Origin: Bdellovibrio sp.
GTDB lineage: Bacteria; Bdellovibrionota; Bdellovibrionia; Bdellovibrionales; Bdellovibrionaceae
Reading direction: 5' to 3'
DNA: 10,420 nt
NCBI GenBank assembly: GCA_017745015.1
Contig: JAGIAF010000006.1
Coordinates: forward strand, 1-10,420
Below are positions 5,425-10,420 of the stretch, piece by piece (the first letter of the stretch is position 1; each line of letters begins with the position of its first letter). Both the position numbers and the translations under genes were made by a program. Below the pieces are notes generated by a model. It saw only the letters and a program-made list of their open reading frames with translations. It was not told where the DNA came from and ran no database searches.

Positions 5425-6879
5425 ATGCGTAAAATAGCTCTCGCCGCCGTCATATTTTTATCCGCTTGCTCCTCTCAAAAAGCTCGTCAACCGAGTTCTG
5501 TTGTTGAGGTGCCACCAAATGCCATGGATTTAGAACAGGCTCTTACACAAGGGACTGAACCCACGTTGGAATATTTGAAATCTCACATTGCAGTGAAGAG
5601 CTACGACGGCCTTTATTCAAAAGATCCTGCGGTGAATGTGCCTAAAAATCTGCGCCCAGAGAAGTCCGCGCCGATTACCAAAGAGAAAAAAGAGCAGCAA
5701 GCATTCTTGCGTAAATTCCGTGGTTGGAGTCCAGCGAAGCGTGCGCATCACGGTGAAGAACTGGTGAGTGGTTTTAACTGTGAAAAAGCGCTTGAAAGTC
5801 AGGCCCTGGGTTATTCTCTGGAATTAGATTTCCCAGAAACTCGTGCTCGCGATGTTTCTCAGTCCTTGCATGAGAAAGTTTTGACGTGCCCAGAATTCCC
5901 TAAGCAAGAAAGCGTCTTCAGGCTTGCGGTCTTTGCTATTCAAAAAGGGGAGTGCCCAAGGGCTCTTGAAGTTTTGAATGCCAATCCAGTACCGGAAGAA
6001 AAAGGCATGCGCGATCGTGCAAGCTATATCCGTGGGTTCTGTTCTCAGACTGCGCAAGAGCAACCTGCCAAACGCAACCCCTTGGGTGGCTATGGTATTT
6101 TGTTAAGCGGCGATCAGATGAAAACAAACATCACGGACACTCACTGGTTCTTGGGTACGTCCAGCGGTGATGAAGAGTGGGATCGCCTGTTGGCATCCTT
6201 TGTTGAGTTGACTGAAAAAGGCAAAAGCGAAACGGTTCAGTACCTTTCTGGTAAAATGAATTTTGAAAAGTTCAGAACACTGCCGTTGCCATTTCAAACA
6301 TCCATGTTGGTGTTGATGAACTTAAACGGTGCTGATTTGGCGGTTTTTCAAACTCTGCATAAGTATTTGGCTGAGCACCCGGATACATTGACGCCATCGG
6401 TGTCCACGCTGCTTTTCCCGATTCGTTATTGGAAAGAGATCGTAGAGAACAGTAAGAATGCGGACCCGATCTTGGTTAAGGCGTTGATTCGTCAAGAAAG
6501 TGCTTTCAACCGTGTGGCTCGCAGTCGCGCTCGTGCCGCGGGCTTGATGCAGTTGATTTATCCAACAGCGAAACATTTTGGTGTGAAGCAACCTAAGCAG
6601 CTCTTGAGTCCTGAGATGAATATTCATGCAGGCTCTGAGTTCTTGGCTCGCTTGATTGAAGACTTTGGCTCTGTTGAGCTGGCATTGGCGGCTTACAATG
6701 CCGGCCCGGCAATGGTGCGCCAATGGCAGAAACGCTATCCGACAGAAAATATCGATCTGTTCGTTGAAATGATCCCTTACACAGAGACGCGCGAGTATGT
6801 GCGCCTTGTGAAGCGCAACTACAAGATCTATCAGTCGATCTTAGTGAAGCCGCAAGTTCTTGGGGCGAATACACACTAA
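5425..6879 (+). CDS. Lipoprotein lytic transglycosylase (SLT domain)
   Basis: Lytic transglycosylases cleave the MurNAc-GlcNAc bond of peptidoglycan with formation of a 1,6-anhydro end. The 484-residue product starts with a lipoprotein signal, MRKIALAAVIFLSAC, lipobox LSAC with C15 as the lipidated residue, so it is probably membrane-anchored on the periplasmic side. The C-terminal third (about 345-475) is a Slt70/family-1 catalytic domain: ALIRQESAFN with catalytic E358, ARAAGLMQLIYPTA, ALAAYNAGP and IPYTETREYV. Residues 20-340 are mostly charged and helix-like with four cysteines and match no domain I recognise; they may resemble the superhelical scaffold of Slt70. AAGAAG just before the ATG is a modest ribosome site. 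It stands alone, closed by the terminator at 6904. It may serve wall turnover or, if the host is predatory, prey-wall remodelling (inference). Confidence 0.92.
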   Translation: MRKIALAAVIFLSACSSQKARQPSSVVEVPPNAMDLEQALTQGTEPTLEYLKSHIAVKSYDGLYSKDPAVNVPKNLRPEKSAPITKEKKEQQAFLRKFRGWSPAKRAHHGEELVSGFNCEKALESQALGYSLELDFPETRARDVSQSLHEKVLTCPEFPKQESVFRLAVFAIQKGECPRALEVLNANPVPEEKGMRDRASYIRGFCSQTAQEQPAKRNPLGGYGILLSGDQMKTNITDTHWFLGTSSGDEEWDRLLASFVELTEKGKSETVQYLSGKMNFEKFRTLPLPFQTSMLVLMNLNGADLAVFQTLHKYLAEHPDTLTPSVSTLLFPIRYWKEIVENSKNADPILVKALIRQESAFNRVARSRARAAGLMQLIYPTAKHFGVKQPKQLLSPEMNIHAGSEFLARLIEDFGSVELALAAYNAGPAMVRQWQKRYPTENIDLFVEMIPYTETREYVRLVKRNYKIYQSILVKPQVLGANTH

Positions 6880-6903
6880 AAGTAAATCAAAAAAATCTTG
6901 AAG

Positions 6904-6942
6904 AAAGCCGCACCCACAAAAGTGATGCGGCTTTTGTTTTTT
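6904..6942 (+). terminator. Intrinsic terminator after the lytic transglycosylase gene
   Basis: AAAGCCGCA (6904-6912) pairs perfectly with TGCGGCTTT (6926-6934); the loop contains a second small stem CAC-AAAA-GTG. A T-rich tract (6931-6942, interrupted by one G) follows. Twenty-four bases after the stop codon, this is a textbook Rho-independent terminator for the upstream gene and separates it from the chemotaxis operon. Confidence 0.88.
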
Positions 6943-7185
6943 ATATATCAAAATGAGCTCTCAGAATTTCTTCGCGTTAATTTTAGGCAGATCAAAGTAG
7001 ACTCTTGTTCGCATATACCTAGAGATATATTCCAAATTCCCAGATTAGTACGAGAACGTGACAAAATCCTTATATAGTACATCCGTTCGATTATTTTTTA
7101 GTAAGAGATCAGAAATTCATTAATTACCAAATATGAGCTCTCCGAGAAGTCTGTGTGCCTCAACCTTTTTGGAGGATATAACTCA
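6943..7185 (+). promoter_or_regulatory. AT-rich leader/promoter region of the chemotaxis operon
   Basis: 243 nt without a recognised gene. ATGAGCTCTC occurs at 6953-6962 and again at 7133-7142, exactly 180 bp apart, each preceded by an A-rich TAYCAAA-like flank. TATATT at 7026-7031 with TTGTTC at 7005-7010 (15-nt spacing) is a weak housekeeping promoter candidate. AAAGT (6994-6998) followed by GCATATAC (7011-7018) loosely resembles a flagellar sigma-28 promoter, matching about half of each consensus. Neither is convincing. The second repeat opens a short leader ORF (7133-7189). The chemoreceptor has its own GGAGG at 7171-7175. Confidence 0.35.
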
Positions 7186-7189
7186 ATGA
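7133..7189 (+). CDS. Possible 18-residue leader ORF overlapping the chemoreceptor start
   Basis: ATG at 7133, stop TGA at 7187-7189, coding 18 residues (MSSPRSLCASTFLEDITQ). Its stop overlaps the chemoreceptor ATG at 7186 as ATGA, the same arrangement as cydA-cydB. No Shine-Dalgarno precedes its ATG, and its composition matches no known leader peptide, so translation is doubtful; the overlap may be chance. If translated it would couple to the chemoreceptor gene. Confidence 0.2.
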   Translation: MSSPRSLCASTFLEDITQ

Positions 7190-8895
7190 GCACTGCGCGT
7201 AAATTGGAACACTTGAATCAACCGGATGAATTATCAACATTGAAAGAAGAGCTCAAAGCCCTACACCGTGTTCAGGCGGTCATTGAGTTTAATCTCGATG
7301 GAACCATTCTCAACGCCAACGACAACTTCTTAGGTGCTGTTGGATATGGACTTGGAGAAATCCAAAATCAACATCACTCTATGTTCTGTGAACTAGAATA
7401 TACGAAGTCTCCAGAGTACAAGAATTTCTGGGCGACCTTAGCCAGGGGTGAATACGTTGCCGGAGAATTCCGACGACTTGGCAAAGGCGGTAAGGAAATT
7501 TGGATCAATGCCTCTTACAACCCAATTTTTGATGATTCCGGCGTGCCCTATAAGGTTGTGAAGTTCGCGACGGATGTGACAGCTCAAAAACTAAAGAATG
7601 CCGAGTACGAAGGAAAGATTCAGGCGATTTCAAAAGCTCAAGCAGTTATTGAATTCAATTTGGATGGTACTATTCTTGAGGCCAATGAAAATTTCCTTAA
7701 AACATTGGGTTACAGTCTTCCAGAGATCAAAGGGAAGCATCACCGCATGTTCTGTGACGCTGAGTACACGCGCGGTGCGGATTACGATCTTTTCTGGAAA
7801 AAACTCAACCGGGGCGAGTTCGATTCGGGTCGCTATATGCGCTTCGGCGCCGGTGGCAAGAAAATCTGGATCCAAGCGACTTACAATCCGATTATGGATG
7901 CCAATGGTGTGCCATATAAAGTGGTGAAGTTTGCAAGTGACATCACTCAACAAGTTGAGTTGGAACAAGCTGTAAAATTGAAGGCCGAAGAAGATCAAAG
8001 AAAGGTCGATGAACTTCTGGCGGTTGTTAAAAAAGCTGCTGAAGGTGATCTGACTTCTGCTATCACAGTTTCTGGTAACGATGCTTTGGGACAATTGGCT
8101 CAAGGTATTTCGCAAATGATGACGGATTTGCGCTCGGTGATCGGTAAGGTTGTGGGATCAGCCAATAGTTTTGGTTCGAGCTCAAAATCTATCGCAGACC
8201 AATCTAGCACAGTGGCAGCTGGTGCCTTGAGCCTAGGCGCGACAGTGGAAGAAATGAATGCTTCCATTGAGGAGTTTACGGCATCTATCGCTTCTATTGC
8301 TGATAATACTAAGAAAGCAAATGAGCTGGCGAAAGTCACTCAGAAGGAAGCGGAATCTGGTAGCCAAGCAATTACGAAATCAATTGAAGCCATGGAGCTT
8401 ATTAATAAGTCTTCTGAAGATATCAGCGAGATCATCAAGGTGATCAGCGAAATCGCGAGCCAAACCAACTTATTGGCCTTCAATGCGGCTATCGAGGCAG
8501 CTCGGGCTGGTGAACATGGTTTGGGATTCTCGGTGGTAGCAGATGAGGTTCGTAAACTCGCCGAGCGTTCATCACAAGCGACGAAAGAGATTTCTAAACT
8601 GATCAATGAATCTGTGAAGCGCGTCGAACAGGGCAGCGCGATCTCGCAACAAGCTGGTGAGGCTTTTGGTAAGATCGTCGGCGGTATTGAGAAAACAACT
8701 CAAGCCATCTCGGAAGTAACTGTTGCAGCGGAAGAGCAATCCGAAGCGGCAAAAGGTGTCAGCTCCGCGATTCAACATATCGCTTCGGAATCGGAGAAAT
8801 CAGCTCAAGCTTCTGAAAGTATTGCTAACTCCACTCGTGGATTGGTTTCAGAATCTGATGATTTGAATAAGACCGTAGCAAGATTTGTGGTGTAA
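7186..8895 (+). CDS. Soluble methyl-accepting chemotaxis protein with two PAS domains
   Basis: A 569-residue chemoreceptor that should sense an internal cue and control CheA through a CheW. Domains: PAS1 about 24-133, PAS2 about 146-255, a HAMP-like helical segment about 265-320 (EGDLTSAITVSGNDALGQLAQGI), then the coiled-coil signalling domain to the end. The hairpin tip near 425-460 is canonical (QTNLLAFNAAIEAARAGE, then VVADEVRKLAERS, with E437). No signal peptide or membrane helix is present, so it is cytoplasmic. The PAS units are a tandem duplication with a 122-residue period, both carrying a VIEFNLDGTIL start, an HHxMFC motif and GVPYKVVKFA near the end. The architecture is like Pseudomonas BdlA but with a HAMP-like segment. 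The C terminus (TVARFVV) lacks the NWETF-type tether for CheR. ATG 7186 follows GGAGG at 7171-7175; an upstream in-frame GTG at 7153 is rejected. It is the first gene of a che operon. Confidence 0.94.
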   Translation: MSTARKLEHLNQPDELSTLKEELKALHRVQAVIEFNLDGTILNANDNFLGAVGYGLGEIQNQHHSMFCELEYTKSPEYKNFWATLARGEYVAGEFRRLGKGGKEIWINASYNPIFDDSGVPYKVVKFATDVTAQKLKNAEYEGKIQAISKAQAVIEFNLDGTILEANENFLKTLGYSLPEIKGKHHRMFCDAEYTRGADYDLFWKKLNRGEFDSGRYMRFGAGGKKIWIQATYNPIMDANGVPYKVVKFASDITQQVELEQAVKLKAEEDQRKVDELLAVVKKAAEGDLTSAITVSGNDALGQLAQGISQMMTDLRSVIGKVVGSANSFGSSSKSIADQSSTVAAGALSLGATVEEMNASIEEFTASIASIADNTKKANELAKVTQKEAESGSQAITKSIEAMELINKSSEDISEIIKVISEIASQTNLLAFNAAIEAARAGEHGLGFSVVADEVRKLAERSSQATKEISKLINESVKRVEQGSAISQQAGEAFGKIVGGIEKTTQAISEVTVAAEEQSEAAKGVSSAIQHIASESEKSAQASESIANSTRGLVSESDDLNKTVARFVV

Positions 8896-8898
8896 GAG

Positions 8899-9726
8899 AT
8901 GAGCGAGGCTTCTGAGAAACTCAGTGGAGCAACCCTAAGACGGTTGCTCCAATTAGTGAAAGTGCATACTGGAATTACTATGGAAGAACGCAAGCGCGAG
9001 CTTCTGTTTGGTCGCATTCGCCCTCGAATGCGTGCTTTGGGGCACGAAACTCCAGAGCAGTATGTGGACTATTTGGAATCGAATTCCGAGGAGACTCAGG
9101 AGTTCGTAAATCGTGTCACCACCAATGAAACTTTATTCTTTAGAACTCCCATTATTTGGGAGTTTTTTACGACTAGCTATCTTCCTGAATGGTATGCAAA
9201 GAATCCCGATCAAGTTTTAAAGATCTGGTCTGCGGCAAGCTCTTCGGGCGAAGAGGCTTGCAGTATTGCGATGTCCTGCGAAGAGTTTAGACTGAAGAAT
9301 CCGTCCTTCCGTTATAAAATTCAAGCGTCTGATATCTCAACGGATGTTTTAAATATTGCTCGTCACGGGAACTTCAAAGACAAATCAGTGGAAGATTTGC
9401 GTAAAAAACAGCCCATGATCTTTGAGAAGTACTTCAGAGAGAATTCCAGTGGACAAGCTCGCTTTGCAGAGCATGTTCTGGGAACTATCGAGTTCTTTGT
9501 GCACAACTTGCACAACCGTTCGCCGAAGACTGAGTTCTTTGACTTGGTTTTTCTGCGCAATGTTTTGATTTACTTTAACGAAGCGGACCAAGAGTTGGTT
9601 TTGCGAAACATCCATGGTGCTTTGAAAAATGGTGGTACTTTGATTGTCGGAGAGTCAGAGTCGTTGGCTCGTTTGAAAACCTCGTTTGAATTCAGTCGAC
9701 CCCTAATTTATAAAAGGACCGCCTGA
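8899..9726 (+). CDS. cheR: Chemotaxis protein methyltransferase CheR
   Basis: CheR transfers methyl groups from S-adenosylmethionine to glutamates in the receptor's signalling helices, providing adaptation. The 275 residues, a usual length, show an N-terminal helical domain (to about 75, with GITMEERKRELLFGRIRPRM), TTNETLFFR at 74-82, the SAM-binding loop IWSAASSSGEEACSIA at 109-124 (usual form CAACSTGEEPYS), ASDIS, and FFDLVFLRNVLIYF for the catalytic core. The start is 3 nt after the receptor stop; only a weak purine stretch precedes it, so translation is probably coupled. The stop TGA shares a base with the cheD ATG. The immediate neighbour is its likely substrate. No TPR extension is present. 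Confidence 0.96.
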   Translation: MSEASEKLSGATLRRLLQLVKVHTGITMEERKRELLFGRIRPRMRALGHETPEQYVDYLESNSEETQEFVNRVTTNETLFFRTPIIWEFFTTSYLPEWYAKNPDQVLKIWSAASSSGEEACSIAMSCEEFRLKNPSFRYKIQASDISTDVLNIARHGNFKDKSVEDLRKKQPMIFEKYFRENSSGQARFAEHVLGTIEFFVHNLHNRSPKTEFFDLVFLRNVLIYFNEADQELVLRNIHGALKNGGTLIVGESESLARLKTSFEFSRPLIYKRTA

Positions 9727-10199
9727 TGTCGAAGATCGAGCATCATGTAAAAATCGGGCAAATTAAAACGGCACGTTCTGGAGAAGTCTTAAAGACAGTG
9801 CTTGGTTCTTGCGTGGGAATTGCTTTGATCTGGAAATGCAAAGGCATCTTTGCATTGGCTCACTGCCTTTTACCGGAATGTATCAATCAACGTCAAACTG
9901 GGGACGCTCGCTATGTCAGCGAAACCATCCCCCGCATGCTCGAGCAAATGGGTGCCACGCCTTCTGATGCGTCGGAAATTGTGGCTGTGGTAGCGGGGGG
10001 CGGTCAAATGATGGACGTTGAGAAGCCCTATGTGAAATTCATCGTGGGGACTGAGAATTTGAAAATGGCCAAAAAGCATCTCGATAAATTTGGAATCAAG
10101 GTCATCGCCTTTGAACCCGGTGGCGAGAGTGGGACCAAGATGCGTCTTGATACAGAGACAGGTTCGTTTGAGATCGAAAAAATTCCAAGGTCGGCTTAG
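9726..10199 (+). CDS. cheD: Chemoreceptor glutamine deamidase CheD
   Basis: CheD converts specific receptor glutamines to glutamates, making them methylatable, and in several bacteria also binds CheC or the CheY-phosphate system. The 157-residue product has the catalytic LGSCVGIAL with C29, the histidine H46 in LAHCLLP, T24 near the cysteine and the GGGQMM loop, agreeing with the Cys-His-Thr triad of Thermotoga CheD (C27, H44, T21). The gene starts at the TGATG junction with cheR and has AAGGA at 9714-9718 as its ribosome site. No cheC is seen in the window. It is followed 8 nt later by cheW. Confidence 0.95.
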   Translation: MSKIEHHVKIGQIKTARSGEVLKTVLGSCVGIALIWKCKGIFALAHCLLPECINQRQTGDARYVSETIPRMLEQMGATPSDASEIVAVVAGGGQMMDVEKPYVKFIVGTENLKMAKKHLDKFGIKVIAFEPGGESGTKMRLDTETGSFEIEKIPRSA

Positions 10200-10207
10200 G
10201 AGAAGGC

Positions 10208-10420
10208 ATGGAGAAGTCATCAGCGTTGCAAATGTATGCGTCTTTTCGCTTAGGAAGTTCTGAGCTGGCTATATCCGTCTCTTCTTTGCAAGAGGTGGTA
10301 AATTTCCCAGAGAAAATCAGTACCATTCCTTTGGCTCCGGATTACTTGACAGGGATCTTTAATCTGCGTGGAGTAGTGATTCCCGTGGTGGATATCGGCA
10401 AAATGCTGGGCATTGAAACG
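10208..10420 (+). CDS. cheW: CheW-like coupling protein, 3'-truncated by window
   Basis: The first 71 residues of a CheW-domain protein, which links receptors to the histidine kinase CheA. The pattern is typical: ASFRLGSSELAISVSSLQEVV at the start of the fold, then IPLAPDYLTGIFNLRGVVIPVVDI and KMLGIE. AGGAG at 10198-10202 precedes the ATG by 5 nt and overlaps the cheD stop. No stop codon occurs before base 10420, so the gene continues. A longer CheW-containing protein (for example CheV) cannot be excluded from this piece, but a plain CheW is most likely. Confidence 0.88.
   Translation, partial: MEKSSALQMYASFRLGSSELAISVSSLQEVVNFPEKISTIPLAPDYLTGIFNLRGVVIPVVDIGKMLGIET

Noticed and set aside
6322..6723. 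133-residue minus-strand ORF over the transglycosylase domain
   Set aside because: Antisense to the conserved catalytic domain and without family features.
6993..7018. Flagellar sigma-28 promoter for the chemotaxis operon
   Set aside because: Only about half of each consensus element matches and the spacing is off by about one base; kept only as a remark in the leader-region entry.
7153..7185. GTG 7153 as the start of the chemoreceptor
   Set aside because: The ATG at 7186 has a clear GGAGG upstream, and that GGAGG would lie inside the coding sequence if GTG were used.
7630..8115. 161-residue minus-strand ORF over the second PAS domain
   Set aside because: Antisense to a conserved domain of the chemoreceptor, with no recognisable motif; a long shadow frame.
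1..10420. CRISPR array, insertion sequence, tRNA or integration site
   Set aside because: No regularly spaced repeats, transposase, terminal inverted repeats or tRNA-like sequence was seen; gene style is uniform along the window.

Overview
The window reads as a stretch of chromosome from a Gram-negative bacterium with a respiratory chain, a periplasm and chemotaxis. Protein style and gene content (a compact cytochrome bd oxidase, a lipoprotein lytic transglycosylase, a soluble PAS-PAS chemoreceptor followed by cheR, cheD and cheW) would fit a Bdellovibrio-like member of the Bdellovibrionota. That assignment is my inference from protein flavour and was not tested by any search. No tRNA, rRNA, insertion sequence, phage gene or CRISPR array is visible.

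Layout: (1) 1-2093, + strand: cytochrome bd quinol oxidase, cydA (5' end cut off by the window) overlapping cydB by 4 nt. (2) 2083-2250: a compact, structured spacer with a stem-loop over the cydB stop codon, a 20-codon minus-strand ORF with a near-perfect Shine-Dalgarno, and a three-armed inverted repeat in front of the next gene. (3) 2250-3350, +: a PrpF-family isomerase ending in an intrinsic terminator that lies inside its own last codons. (4) 3354-4626, minus: a two-gene unit, a b-type haem membrane cytochrome followed by a YedY/sulfite-oxidase-family molybdopterin protein with a twin-arginine leader; it converges on prpF with a 3-nt gap. (5) 4701-5270, +: a secreted, single-cysteine MsrA, divergent from the cytochrome gene. 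(6) 5425-6879, +: a lipoprotein lytic transglycosylase, closed by a clear intrinsic terminator at 6904-6942. (7) 6943-7185: a 243-nt leader region with a 10-bp direct repeat. (8) 7186-10420, +: a tight chemosensory operon, PAS-PAS-MCP, cheR, cheD and the first 71 codons of cheW, which runs off the window.

How they work together: genes in block 8 form a receptor plus its two covalent-modification enzymes (methyltransferase, deamidase) and a coupling protein, translated with 3-nt, overlapping and 8-nt junctions. The molybdenum enzyme/cytochrome pair and the exported MsrA lie back to back and may serve periplasmic redox chemistry, possibly methionine-sulfoxide repair, but the substrate of the molybdenum enzyme cannot be read from sequence. 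I did not find a wholly new multi-gene system. The least explained items are the antisense microprotein, the alternative hairpins before prpF, the terminator inside the prpF coding region, and the overlapping leader ORF before the chemoreceptor.
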